Counted from the stretch's first letter, positions 42,823 through 51,506 are shown. The stretch: 64,000 bases of DNA from Kineosporia succinea (GCF_030811555.1 NZ_JAUSQZ010000001.1:2601241-2665240), one strand, 5' to 3'. Notes: a model not told the origin generated them from the letters alone. Numbers and translations are program-made.

Positions 42823-42891
42823 CGGATCAGAAGGTTAGGGGTTCGAATCCCTTCGGGCGCACTCGTTGAGACAGCGACGAAACCGGCCCTG
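42823..42891 (+). repeat. attR, partial tRNA-Arg copy
   Basis: The second copy of the 69-base repeat, with the 3' half of tRNA-Arg (from the anticodon arm) but no 5' half, so it is not a tRNA gene. Similarity continues to 42933 with two differences. This marks the right end of the element. Confidence 0.95.
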
Positions 42892-42964
42892 ATCTGCGGA
42901 AACGCATTGATCGGGGCCGGTTTCGTTTGGCAGCCGCCGATCGCTGCGTCCGCCGATCGCTGGC

Positions 42965-43127
42965 GCTGGGTGACTGCTGCGCCGGGTGACTGCTGCGCCG
43001 GATGACTGCTGCGCTGGGTGACTGCTGGCGTCCAGTGTCTGCTGGCGTCCGGATACCGCTGGTGCCTGGCGTTCGCTGGCGCTGGGTGACTGCTGGCGTC
43101 ACGTGACGGCTGGCGCTGGGGACCGCT
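42965..43127. repeat. Degenerate 16-17 bp tandem repeat beside attR
   Basis: About ten imperfect copies of a unit like GCTGGGTGACTGCTGC, with more substitutions towards the right end. It starts about 30 bases past the attR similarity, in the ancestral chromosome sequence downstream of the tRNA. No gene is seen. Confidence 0.75.
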
Positions 43128-43238
43128 CTTCTGGTCGGCCTCGACTTCCTCGACATCCCGGGATCGAAGGTGCGGCCGGCTGAGTCCGGGCTGACGAGGG
43201 CTGTCCACGGCCCCCGGTCTATGGGGGGCGACGCGGCA

Positions 43239-43282
43239 AAGGCTGCTGCTTTCGATTATGGATAATCGAAAGCAGCAGCCTT
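43239..43282. repeat. 44-bp palindrome, family copy 2
   Basis: A 44-bp inverted repeat, perfect except for the central GG, with the same inner half-arm as the copy at 22447-22490 (GCTTTCGATTAT) but different outer arms (AAGGCTGCT). The outer arms pair perfectly here as well. It lies downstream of the S53 peptidase gene and its tandem array. Confidence 0.85.
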
Positions 43283-43320
43283 CTCTTCTCCGGTCTGTGT
43301 GGGTCGCTGCCCGGCGGCCG

Positions 43321-43510
43321 GCAGCCCGGCGAGCCGACAGTCCCGCAAGCCCGGCGAGCCGGCAGCCCGAGAGCCCGGCAGCCCGAGAGCCCGACAGCCC
43401 GAGAGCCCGGCAGCCCGGCAGCCCGGCAGCCCGGCAGCCCGGCAGCCCGGCAGCCCGGCAGCCCGGCAGCCCGGCTGCCCGGCAGCCCGGCAGCCCGGCA
43501 AGCCGACAGC
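43321..43510. repeat. 9-bp GCAGCCCGG tandem array
   Basis: About 20 copies of a nine-base unit (GCAGCCCGG with AGAGCCCG and GACAGCCCG variants), ending shortly before the S53 peptidase stop. The nine-base unit would keep a frame open, but no credible protein is encoded. Confidence 0.9.
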
Positions 43511-43535
43511 CCGCGGCTCGTGCAGGTGGAGACCC

Positions 43536-44801
43536 CTACAGGGACTTCAGGCCTCGCGGGCTGCCCAGGCCGGTCGGGCCGTCGTATCCCTTGACCGCCG
43601 TGCACAGGTAGTCGCCGCCGCAGTCGGCCGAGAAGGCGTTGCTCCCGCCGATCACGTCTTTCAGGCCGGTCTTGTGCTTGTAGGGGTACGAGGGCGAGGC
43701 CACCTTCGCGGCGTTGCCCGCCAGCCCGATCATGCCCGCGACGAGTGGCGCCGAGACGCTGGTGCCGCTGGCCCCGATCCAGCCCCTGGAGCTCTTGGGC
43801 AGGTAGGAGTCGTAGACCAGGAATCCGGCTCCCCCCGCGCCGTCACCGGCGGCGGAGATGTCGGCACTGGTGCGTCCGGCGCAGTTCTTGTCTTTCTGCC
43901 AGCTGGGTTTCGCGAACCAGGCCGAGCAGTTGCTGCCGCTGAACGACGCGGCCTTCTCGGTGTAGGCCTTCTTCTTGGCCGAGTAGTTCAGGTCGGTGGC
44001 GCCGATCGACCAGACCCGCGGGGAGCTGGCGGGAAACTCGGGGTCCTGGAAGCCGGCGTCGCCGGAGGAAGCGATCAGCGGGACCTTCGGGTGCGTGTAG
44101 TACTTCTTGTTCAGCGTCTCGATGCCGTTGAACTCGACCATGCCGTAGCTGTTCGAGACCACGTCGGCACCCAGTCGCACCGCGGTGTTGACCGCCGCGC
44201 CGATGTCCTCGCCGGTCGGCGAATCGGCTTCCACCAGCAGGATCCTGCAGCTGCGGCAGGTCGCGGAGACGGCCTGGGTGTCGAGCGCGGCCTCCATGCC
44301 CCAGCCCTGGTCTCCCACCGGGTACTTCTTGCCGCCGCGCTGGTCGACCTTGCGGAAGCACTTGCTGGCCGTGGTGCAGGTGCCGAGCTTGAACTTCTTG
44401 CGGTAGACGTTGAGGTCGGCCTCGATCTTCGGGTTGTCGTAGGCCACGACGATCCCGACCACCTGTCCCTTGCCGCCCTTGGTGGGCAGCTTGTAGGCCT
44501 TGCGGATGTCCTCGGGCGTCAGGCCTTTCAGCTTCACCGCAGCCGTGCTCAGCGTGCCCGAGCCACCGGCGACCGGTTGCCAGCGGGCCAGGCAGTGGAA
44601 CTGCCCCTTCTTCGCGGTCGAGCAGGCATGGTGTTCGCCGGGGGCGAGTTTCGGGCGCCAGGACGACTCGGTCGGGGTGACCGCGGACGTCCCGGCGACG
44701 CGGGGAGACGAACTGGCCTGGGCCCCGGTCGCCGTGGTGCCGGACAGCACCAGGCCGGCCAGGACGGCCGCGACCAGTGCGCGGCGGGCGTTGAATCTCA
44801 T
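43536..44801 (-). CDS. Secreted S53 (sedolisin-like) peptidase
   Basis: A 421-residue exported peptidase with a clear signal peptide (MRFNARRALVAAVLAGLVLSG, cleavage near GAQA). The S53 catalytic features are present: Glu and Asp four apart in GMEAALD, the Asp of SSGDAG and the nucleophile Ser in GASGTSVSAPLVAGM. An activation segment of about 100 residues precedes the core. It begins one base after the stop of the upstream secreted protein, so the pair is translationally coupled. The C-terminal calcium site is less clear. It may mature or act with that partner. Confidence 0.85.
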   Translation of the reverse strand: MRFNARRALVAAVLAGLVLSGTTATGAQASSSPRVAGTSAVTPTESSWRPKLAPGEHHACSTAKKGQFHCLARWQPVAGGSGTLSTAAVKLKGLTPEDIRKAYKLPTKGGKGQVVGIVVAYDNPKIEADLNVYRKKFKLGTCTTASKCFRKVDQRGGKKYPVGDQGWGMEAALDTQAVSATCRSCRILLVEADSPTGEDIGAAVNTAVRLGADVVSNSYGMVEFNGIETLNKKYYTHPKVPLIASSGDAGFQDPEFPASSPRVWSIGATDLNYSAKKKAYTEKAASFSGSNCSAWFAKPSWQKDKNCAGRTSADISAAGDGAGGAGFLVYDSYLPKSSRGWIGASGTSVSAPLVAGMIGLAGNAAKVASPSYPYKHKTGLKDVIGGSNAFSADCGGDYLCTAVKGYDGPTGLGSPRGLKSL

Positions 44802-44802
44802 C

Positions 44803-46962
44803 TCAGGACCCCGCAACCGTGTAGGCGCGCAGAACGGTCTGCGCGAAAGTGCTTCCAGCCGCATTGGTGCCGGAGAAACTGACGTCCACCGCGCGTCCGC
44901 CGTTGGCGTTCGGGTTGTTGACGACACCCTGGAACCGGCCGCCCCCGATCGACTTCAACTTCACGGTGGTCCAGGTCGATGTGCCGGTCACGCGCACCTT
45001 CAGCGTCGCCGACCTCGCCGCCGACGAGGCGGCTCCCGGCACGGCCGAAAGCTTTACCGTCACGGTCGACTTCCCGGACGGCAGACGGCCCTGCAGATCG
45101 GTCGGCAGCGAGAGCCGCGCCGACACCGCGGTCGGCACCGTGCACGTGCCCTTGTCCTCCGGGCACCATTCGCGGTTGCTCCCGGTGACCTTGCGGCCCG
45201 TCCCGCTCTTCGTGCCGAAGGTCATCTCGGTGGTGCTCTGCGTGTTCTGCGGCGACTTCACGGTGCGCCGGTCGAGGTCGTGGATCAGCCGCAGCTTGGT
45301 CTGGCCGGCCGGGATCTTCACCGCCGACAGGTCCAGGACGTTCTTGCGGTCGTAGATCTTCTTGCTGCCCGCGTAGACCCGGAACCGGTTGTAGGGCTTG
45401 CCGTTCTGTGGGGTCACGGCACCAGCGTGCGTGAGTGTGCTGTCGGTGACGTCCGGCACCATGAACGAGAGCCGCGTGTTCGTGCGGCAGAGCTGGCAGA
45501 CCACGCCGCTGACGAAGTTCGGCGCCAGGGGGCCGCGATTCCAGTCCTGCTTCACCGTGGTGCCGGCCTTGAGCGGGCTGTCCCAGTCGCTGATCCAGGC
45601 GGTGGGATCGAAGGGATCGCCGAGATCGAGCTCGGTGCCCCACTCCGGGGTGCCGCCGGTCGAGCCGACGTACTCGGTGCGCCCGGTGCCCAGTTGCACC
45701 GGGGAGACCAGCGTTCCGGCCCCGAACTGGTCGGCGAAGAGCGCGGTGCGGCCACTGTAGGCGGTGCTGCCGGTGCCGTCGCCGTAGTAGGCGGCCTTGA
45801 TCGTGGTGAGCTGACTCGCGGCGTACCCGAAGGTCGAGCGCGCGGGGATCCCGTTCGCCCGCGCCGCCAGGTCGTAGGTGTACGCGCCGTCGGTGCCGGA
45901 CAGGTGCCAGTGGAAGAACGTCTTCAGTGACCCGGCCTTCGGTGCCGCCGCGGGGGAGTAGGCGAAGTCGAACGGGGCACTGACGAAGTAGGTCTCCAGC
46001 GGCACGCCGTCCTTGCTGGTGAGCAGCGTGTTGAAGTAGTAGCTCTGCAGCGTGGCCGGGTTCGGGGTGCTCGGGGTGGCGGAGAGCGTGGCCGTGCGGT
46101 GGTCGAGGGTCACACTGCGGGCCGCCGACACCTTGAGGTCGGAAACCGTGGTCAGGCGTAGGTGCTCGGTCTCGGCCGCGTCGTCGTCGACCGTGTAGTG
46201 CAGGGCCTGCAGCGCGTAGTTGCCCGCGGGCACGCTGACCTTGGCCAGGCCGTCGACCACCGGCAGGGTGGTGTACGCCTTCGCCGCCCGGTCCAGGTTG
46301 ATCAGCGCGACCTGGCCCTCGTTCTCAGGCTCTCCGTCGGGCCCGGTGACCTTCACGGTGAGCGTGTACTGCTTGTACTTCGGCGTGGCCACCGCCGGCA
46401 CCCGGGCCGGGCGGGCCGAGCTGATGCTCGTGACCCCGCCGAACATCCGCACGCTCTTCGGCCAGCCGGCGGCCTCGTCGCGGTGCCACTGCTTCACCAG
46501 CGCGTCGCCGAACGCCGAGGCCGAGTCGGGCGTCAGGTAGCCGGTGGCCCTACCGCCCCGCGCCGAGGTGATGGTGACGCCGGGAATCGAGGGCTTCGCG
46601 CCCTGGTAGGCCACCTCGACCTCGATCCGGCCCGACGCCGGCCGGGTGCGGGCGAGCTGCTCGACGTCGAAAAGACTCGCGTCGAGCGTCTTCCCGAGGT
46701 ACGGCAGCGCCACGGCGGGCAGCAGCAGCCGGCGGCCCTGGCGGGTCTGCCCGACCAGGGTGCGCTCCGACCGGGCCACCACGCCGGTGCTGCGCACGGC
46801 CACGCGGTCGCCGGTGGCCAGCACGATCTCGTCAACACCGAGCTCAGCGCCGAGATCGGTGCGGGTCGCGGCGTCGGCCGACATCGGCCCGGCGATCGGC
46901 AGTGCCGTGAGTAGTCCGGCCACTCCGGCGACAGTCGTCAGCCAGGCCAGGGATTTGCGCAC
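44803..46962 (-). CDS. Secreted S8-protease-like protein lacking the catalytic domain
   Basis: A 719-residue secreted protein with signal peptide (LAWLTTVAGVAGLLTALPIAG) followed by LATGDRVAVRSTG, the start typical of large actinobacterial subtilisin-like peptidases. It then goes straight into the C-terminal type of repeat domains (YTLTVKVTGPDGEPENEGQVALINLD, a long beta-rich region, a CQLC motif and EWCPEDKGTC). I find no Asp-His-Ser catalytic set (no GTHVAG-like or GTSMA-like segment). It may be an inactive accessory or a cell-wall-bound scaffold. The S53 gene follows at one base, suggesting a functional pair. Confidence 0.7.
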   Translation of the reverse strand: MRKSLAWLTTVAGVAGLLTALPIAGPMSADAATRTDLGAELGVDEIVLATGDRVAVRSTGVVARSERTLVGQTRQGRRLLLPAVALPYLGKTLDASLFDVEQLARTRPASGRIEVEVAYQGAKPSIPGVTITSARGGRATGYLTPDSASAFGDALVKQWHRDEAAGWPKSVRMFGGVTSISSARPARVPAVATPKYKQYTLTVKVTGPDGEPENEGQVALINLDRAAKAYTTLPVVDGLAKVSVPAGNYALQALHYTVDDDAAETEHLRLTTVSDLKVSAARSVTLDHRTATLSATPSTPNPATLQSYYFNTLLTSKDGVPLETYFVSAPFDFAYSPAAAPKAGSLKTFFHWHLSGTDGAYTYDLAARANGIPARSTFGYAASQLTTIKAAYYGDGTGSTAYSGRTALFADQFGAGTLVSPVQLGTGRTEYVGSTGGTPEWGTELDLGDPFDPTAWISDWDSPLKAGTTVKQDWNRGPLAPNFVSGVVCQLCRTNTRLSFMVPDVTDSTLTHAGAVTPQNGKPYNRFRVYAGSKKIYDRKNVLDLSAVKIPAGQTKLRLIHDLDRRTVKSPQNTQSTTEMTFGTKSGTGRKVTGSNREWCPEDKGTCTVPTAVSARLSLPTDLQGRLPSGKSTVTVKLSAVPGAASSAARSATLKVRVTGTSTWTTVKLKSIGGGRFQGVVNNPNANGGRAVDVSFSGTNAAGSTFAQTVLRAYTVAGS

Positions 46963-47100
46963 GCGTAGTGCCCCCTTGGTTCCGCACGAGAGGAGAAGCG
47001 GGAGAAAGCTGTCATCCCGCTGTGCGGAACCATACGCCCTTTATGTCGGTATTAATGAACTTCCAAGATCTCGGTCAGAGATCTTTCCGGCCAAGGGTGT

Positions 47101-47580
47101 TCAGGCGGGCTCGTCTTCGATCGGCAGCAGCATGCGCGCGCCCATGCCGTCGGCAGCCAGGCTGTCGTCGGGGTTCACCACCAGGCACGACCCGAGCGAG
47201 ACGCACCCGCAGCCGATGCACTGGTCCATGTCTCGCTGCAGCCGCTCGATCTCGAGCTGCCGGGCCCGAAGGCGCGCCCGCCACGACCGGTTCAGCCGGT
47301 TCCAGTCGCGCAGCGAGGGCATGCGGTCTTCGGGCAACTGGGCGAACTGCTCGGCGATCTCGCTCAGCGGGATGCCCAGGCGCTTGGCCACCTGGATGAT
47401 GGCGATGCGCCGCTCCAGGTGCCGCGGGTACAACCGGGTGCCACCCGGCGTGCGCTCCGGCTGGATCAGCCCTTTGCGCTCGTAGAAGTGCAAAGCTGAA
47501 GCGGGGACGCCGGTGCGCCGCACGATCTCGCCGATCGGCAGCAGGTCGGTCGGCTTCGGCCTGCGGTTGATCTCAACCAT
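47101..47580 (-). CDS. soxR: Redox-sensitive regulator SoxR
   Basis: A 159-residue MerR-family protein. The N-terminal HTH is LLPIGEIVRRTGVPASALHFYERKGLI; the C-terminal cluster motif is CIGCGCVSLGSC, the four-Cys [2Fe-2S] site of SoxR. In actinomycetes SoxR usually responds to redox-cycling metabolites rather than superoxide. It is transcribed on its own, with a promoter presumably in the 220 bases to the right. No soxS is expected in this group. Confidence 0.95.
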   Translation of the reverse strand: MVEINRRPKPTDLLPIGEIVRRTGVPASALHFYERKGLIQPERTPGGTRLYPRHLERRIAIIQVAKRLGIPLSEIAEQFAQLPEDRMPSLRDWNRLNRSWRARLRARQLEIERLQRDMDQCIGCGCVSLGSCLVVNPDDSLAADGMGARMLLPIEDEPA

Positions 47581-47800
47581 TATTCAGATTCTACGGGCTG
47601 CCGGGCGATCCGGCCGCCCGGCCGGGGCATGATCGAAAAGTCCTCCGGGCAAGGGTGAACCGGATGACGACGGAACTCGTACGCGGTGCGGCGGTGAACC
47701 CGCCCGGTGGGCCGGACTTAGCCGGAATGCCAGTCGCACTTAAGAGTGGGGCTCCTAACGTGCCTGACCGTCAGTCTCCCCGAGACGGAAAGGGCCGATC

Positions 47801-48772
47801 ATGCTCCCCCTGAGGGCACGCAAGACCACGATCATCGTCAGCGGCCTCGCCGCCACGGTGCTGGCCGCGGGCGTCGCCACCGCCGTGGTCGGGCCGGCGC
47901 AGGCCAGTAACCGGCACGGGCCCCGGCACCACGGGCACCATGCTGCGCCGACCGGCCCGGCCACGGCCAGTCCGTCGGCCGACCCCACCACCGACCCGAC
48001 GGCCACCGCGACCACGACGGCCGACCCGGCCGCCACGTCCACCAGCACCAGTGCCGCCGCCGACCTGGACTCCGCCGAGAAGAAGGAGATCGCCATGCAG
48101 CTGGTCTCCAGCGCGGAGAACTCCTCGCTCGACTGGAAGGCGCAGTACGGGTACATCGAGGACATCGACGACGGCCGTGGATACACCGGCGGCATCATCG
48201 GTTTCACCTCGGGCACCCACGACATGCTCGAGCTGGTCGAGAACTACACCGACGAGCACCCGGGCAACGGCCTGGCGGCGTACCTGCCGGCCCTGCGTGC
48301 GGTCGACGGCAGCGACTCGACCGCCGGTCTGGGCAGCGCCTACGTGAAGGCGTGGAAGGCGGAGGCCAAGGTCACCGCGTTCCAGGAGGCACAGAACTCC
48401 GAGCGCGACCGCGTCTACTTCGGCCCGGCCGTCGACCAGGCCAAGAAAGACGGGCTGCGGGCGCTCGGGCAGTTCATCTACTACGACGCGATCGTCATGC
48501 ACGGCCCGGGTGACGACGGCGTGAGCTTCGGCGGTATCCGCGCCACCGCGCTGAAGAAGGCCAGGACCCCGGCCCAGGGTGGTGACGAGACCGCCTACCT
48601 GAACGCGTTCCTCGACGCCCGCAAGGCCGCGATGCTGACCGAGGAGGCGCACTCCGAGACCGGCCGCGTCGACACGATGCAGCGCGTGTTCCTGAAGGAG
48701 GGCAACCTCGACTTGAACCCGCCGCTGCGCTGGGCCGTGTACGGGGCGGACGACACCTACGAGATCCTCTGA
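47801..48772 (+). CDS. csn: Secreted GH46 chitosanase
   Basis: Chitosanase cleaves chitosan outside the cell. The 323-residue precursor has a signal peptide (IIVSGLAATVLAAGVATAV), a His- and Thr/Ala-rich linker of about 50 residues, and a GH46 domain. The first catalytic Glu is in the SSAENSSLDWKAQYGYIEDIDDGRGYTGG segment and the general-base Asp in YTGGIIGFTSGTHDMLELVE. The ATG start follows a weak ribosome site. It stands apart from other carbohydrate genes. Confidence 0.93.
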   Translation: MLPLRARKTTIIVSGLAATVLAAGVATAVVGPAQASNRHGPRHHGHHAAPTGPATASPSADPTTDPTATATTTADPAATSTSTSAAADLDSAEKKEIAMQLVSSAENSSLDWKAQYGYIEDIDDGRGYTGGIIGFTSGTHDMLELVENYTDEHPGNGLAAYLPALRAVDGSDSTAGLGSAYVKAWKAEAKVTAFQEAQNSERDRVYFGPAVDQAKKDGLRALGQFIYYDAIVMHGPGDDGVSFGGIRATALKKARTPAQGGDETAYLNAFLDARKAAMLTEEAHSETGRVDTMQRVFLKEGNLDLNPPLRWAVYGADDTYEIL

Positions 48773-48788
48773 GTGATCGCCTGAACAC

Positions 48789-48833
48789 AGCCCTGCCTGA
48801 AATCCGGTGCAATGCCCGGATTTAGGCAGGGCT
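48789..48833 (+). terminator. Chitosanase terminator
   Basis: AGCCCTGCCTGAAATCCGG pairs with CCGGATTTAGGCAGGGCT apart from one bulged base. It follows the chitosanase stop within 20 bases; a CTTCAC tail follows. Confidence 0.75.
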
Positions 48834-48872
48834 CTTCACAGGCTTAAGACAGGTTCCAAGATCCTTCCGCTC

Positions 48873-50240
48873 ATGCGAAACTCCTCCAAACCGGGCGGCC
48901 GGAGGCAGCCGAAGTGGCGGCTCTGGACCGTCGGCGTGAGCGCCGTGGTGCTGGCCGTCGGCGGTACCACCGCGGTGCTGCAGCAGTCGTCCACTGCCGC
49001 ACCCGCGTCGACCACCGCGTCCTCAAGCAGTGAAAGCACCAACACCACCACCGCTCAGGTGGCCTCCGACGGCACCGTGACCACCGCGGCCGCGAACTGC
49101 AGCCGCGCGGCCTCGAAGACGGCCAAGGTGCGCATCACCAACGTCAAGCTCCCGGCCAAGGTCAAGGGCTATGGCAACCAGGGCGACACCGAGGCCATCC
49201 CGATGGCCGTCGCCGCCGCCTCCAACGGCCGCTCCTGGCTGGCCTGGCTGGGCACCAACGAGAAGGTCTACCTGCAGCAGCTCGGCTGCGACGACAAGCT
49301 CATCGGCAAGGCCGTGAGCTTCGCCGGCATCGACCTGCAAGACGTGTCGGCCGACGCCAAGGGCGGTGCGCTGCTCATCACCAAGAAGGGCAGTTGCGGC
49401 ACCGGCCCACTGTGCGGCGGCACCTCCAGCCCCTGCAACACGATGCACCTGATCCGGTTCAACACCAGCGGCAAGCTGGTCTCGAACACCCAGGTCACCA
49501 ACCTCACCAGCACGCGCAAGGGCTACAGCAACGGCGCCCGCTTCGTGTGGTGGTACCAGCACCACGGCCGCCTGGCCTTCGACGGCACCAACTACTCGGC
49601 CTACTTCGGCACCGCGATCACGGTGAAGAACGGCAACTGCGTCGACATCCACCAGGGCGACCGCTTCCAGACGGTCAACGCCAGCACCGGCAAGATCGTC
49701 AAGGGCAAGAGCGTCGACTTCGGCTGCAGCCATGCCTGGACGTCCCGGATCATCTACGACCCGGCCAAGAAGAAGTTCGTGATGACCTGCGCCACCGACA
49801 ACAACTGCCGCATCGCCCAGCCCGATCCGTATCGCACGGTCGCGGCCGGCAAGTGCGACGGCACGCTGTTCAACGGTGACCTGGTGCTGGCCGGCACCGG
49901 CTACTGGAACGCCTGGAGCCAGGGCAACGCGGTGAGGATCTCGCGCTTCACCACCGGTGCCGCCAACAAGACGGTCAAGCCCGGCGTGGCCACCCAGCAC
50001 CCGCACCTGGTGCGCTACAGCAAGAGCAAGATGCTGCTGACCTGGGGCTCCGGCACCACGACGAAGGCCAAGATCCTCAGCCGCTCCACCGGTGCCACGA
50101 TCGGCTCGACGCTGACGATCAAGGCGAAGGACCACGACTTCATGTCGTGGAAGGAGTACAAGGACGGCAGCACGGCCTACGCCGCGTCCGGCGCGAACAG
50201 CAACTACATCAAGATCGCCCGGGTCATGCCGGTTTCCTGA
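48873..50240 (+). CDS. Secreted protein of unknown function, beta-propeller-like
   Basis: A 455-residue exported protein with a basic N-terminus and hydrophobic helix (WTVGVSAVVLAVGGTTAVL), a Ser/Thr-rich linker, and a beta-rich body with repeated four-strand-like blocks (YGNQGDTEAIPMAVAAASNGRSWLAWLG; HHGRLAFDGTNYSAYFG; PHLVRYSKSKMLLTWG). This resembles a six- or seven-bladed propeller. Many Cys residues occur in pairs. I start at the ATG giving MRNSSKPGG; the upstream in-frame part is the terminator region. No named family recognised. Confidence 0.75.
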   Translation: MRNSSKPGGRRQPKWRLWTVGVSAVVLAVGGTTAVLQQSSTAAPASTTASSSSESTNTTTAQVASDGTVTTAAANCSRAASKTAKVRITNVKLPAKVKGYGNQGDTEAIPMAVAAASNGRSWLAWLGTNEKVYLQQLGCDDKLIGKAVSFAGIDLQDVSADAKGGALLITKKGSCGTGPLCGGTSSPCNTMHLIRFNTSGKLVSNTQVTNLTSTRKGYSNGARFVWWYQHHGRLAFDGTNYSAYFGTAITVKNGNCVDIHQGDRFQTVNASTGKIVKGKSVDFGCSHAWTSRIIYDPAKKKFVMTCATDNNCRIAQPDPYRTVAAGKCDGTLFNGDLVLAGTGYWNAWSQGNAVRISRFTTGAANKTVKPGVATQHPHLVRYSKSKMLLTWGSGTTTKAKILSRSTGATIGSTLTIKAKDHDFMSWKEYKDGSTAYAASGANSNYIKIARVMPVS

Positions 50241-50275
50241 ACCGGCTGAACCACCTGAACCACCTGAACCAGAAC

Positions 50276-50319
50276 CAGCAGATCCCCCTGACGGCCGCCC
50301 ACGTCAGGGGGATCTGCTG
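50276..50319. terminator. Bidirectional terminator between convergent genes
   Basis: CAGCAGATCCCCCTGACG and its exact complement form an 18-bp stem around GCCGCCCA. It lies between the propeller-like gene and terC and may end both transcripts. Confidence 0.75.
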
Positions 50320-50356
50320 CGTTCAGGCTGGGTTCAGGAAGCCTGGGGCAGACTGG

Positions 50357-51337
50357 TCATCGTCCGGTTTCCGCAGCACTCTTGCGGCTGGTGGCGACCA
50401 GACTGGCCACGGTGGTGACGACCAGCGTGCCGATGATGACGGTGAGAGAGAGCCAGATCGGGATCTCGCCGCCGAACGGGGCCCAGTCGGCCCAGTGGTA
50501 CTCGTGCATGGCGTGCAGCACGAGCTTGACGCCGATGAAGGCCAGGATGAACGACAGGCCGAGCGACAGGTAGATCAGCTTCTGCAGCAGGCCGCCGATC
50601 AGGAAGTAGAGCTGGCGAAGGCCCATCAGCGCGAAGACGTTCGCGGTGAAGACCAGGTAGGGCTCCTCGGTGAGGCCGTAGATGGCCGGGATCGAGTCGA
50701 GCGCGAAGAGCAGGTCGGTGCTGCCGAGCGCGATGATCACGAAGAGCATCGGCGTGATCAGACGCCTTCCGCCCTGCATCACGGTCATCGAGCGGCCGTG
50801 GAACTCCTCCACCGAGGGCAGCCGGCGCTTCACCAGCCGCATCAGTGCGTTGTCGACCACCTCTTCCTTCTCCTCGTGCGCCCGGTACTCGCGAACCAGA
50901 TTGATCGCGGTGTAGACCAGGAACGCGCCGAAGATGAAGAACACCCAGGCGAACTGCTCGATCACGGCGGCGCCGAGGGCGATGAAGATCGCGCGGAAGA
51001 TCAGCGCCAGGATGATGCCGATGGTCAGGGCGTACTGCTGGAGCTGCCGGGGCACGGCCAGCTTGCCCATGATGATCAGGAAGATGAACAAGTTGTCGAC
51101 CGAGAGGCTCTTCTCGGTCAGGAACCCGGCGAAGAACTCACCGCCGTAGGTCGCCCCGGACGTCATCCAGACGCCGATACCGAAGACGATGGCCAGGCCG
51201 ATGTAGATGGCCGTCCAGACCCCGGCCTCCTTCATCGACGGTTCGTGGACGTTACGCCCGATGACGAACACGTCGAGGGCGATGACGGCGATCGTGACGA
51301 TGACCGTGATCGCCCAGGTCGTTGTGGATACGTCCAT
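50357..51337 (-). CDS. TerC/Alx-family membrane protein
   Basis: A 326-residue integral membrane protein with about nine helices (WAITVIVTIAVIALDVFVIG, VWTAIYIGLAIVFGIG, and so on). It has the TerC signatures: FFAGFLTEKSLSVDNLFIFL with its membrane acidic residues, and LGSTDLLFALDSIPAIYGLT. TerC/Alx proteins are linked to manganese export or membrane protein metallation. The start is the ATG giving MDVSTTTW. No yybP-ykoY riboswitch motif is visible upstream. Confidence 0.93.
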   Translation of the reverse strand: MDVSTTTWAITVIVTIAVIALDVFVIGRNVHEPSMKEAGVWTAIYIGLAIVFGIGVWMTSGATYGGEFFAGFLTEKSLSVDNLFIFLIIMGKLAVPRQLQQYALTIGIILALIFRAIFIALGAAVIEQFAWVFFIFGAFLVYTAINLVREYRAHEEKEEVVDNALMRLVKRRLPSVEEFHGRSMTVMQGGRRLITPMLFVIIALGSTDLLFALDSIPAIYGLTEEPYLVFTANVFALMGLRQLYFLIGGLLQKLIYLSLGLSFILAFIGVKLVLHAMHEYHWADWAPFGGEIPIWLSLTVIIGTLVVTTVASLVATSRKSAAETGR

Positions 51338-51377
51338 AGAACCAGGGGGCCTTCCGGTGCGCGACGGGCGAAGGGAA

Positions 51378-51413
51378 CGGTCGGCCCGGTCCAGGAAGTG
51401 ACCGGGCCGACCG
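51378..51413 (-). terminator. Terminator between abfA and terC
   Basis: CGGTCGGCCCGGTC and GACCGGGCCGACCG form a 14-bp perfect stem with an eight-base loop, followed on the minus strand by TTCCCTTC. It ends the arabinoside operon ahead of terC. Confidence 0.65.
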
Positions 51414-51506
51414 AGAACCCAACGCTGTCCGGACACACTGAGTTCCTAGGCGGCACTCAGACGCGTCGCAGCTCACACCGGCATCGAAACTCGTTGCCTG
51501 CCTGAA

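Larger units (their letters stand above)
28104..42891. mobile_element. AICE integrated in tRNA-Arg
   Basis: An actinomycete integrative and conjugative element of about 14.7 kb lies between two direct repeats. It starts with the 3' part of tRNA-Arg and ends with a copy of the same sequence. Inside are tyrosine integrase, excisionase, an HUH replication initiator, a TraB/FtsK DNA translocase, a Pra-like activator and two XRE-type regulators, the set that defines pSAM2-like elements. Cargo lies at both edges: a SHOCT protein on the left, and on the right a regulator/metallopeptidase pair and a HEPN/dual-ATPase operon of visibly lower GC. No Spd spread genes are recognised, so transfer competence is not certain. 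Confidence 0.93.

Noticed and set aside
42435-42869. Open frames in the 700 bases left of attR
   Set aside because: They lack ribosome sites and shift frame across a region of mixed GC; part of one crosses the attR tRNA fragment.
43299-44882. A 527-codon plus-strand frame across the 9-bp array and S53 gene
   Set aside because: The tandem 9-base unit keeps the frame open by arithmetic; the rest is the antisense of a well-supported peptidase gene.
51338-51506. Manganese riboswitch (yybP-ykoY) before terC
   Set aside because: I looked for the conserved internal loop segments and did not find them. The region holds a terminator hairpin of the upstream operon instead.
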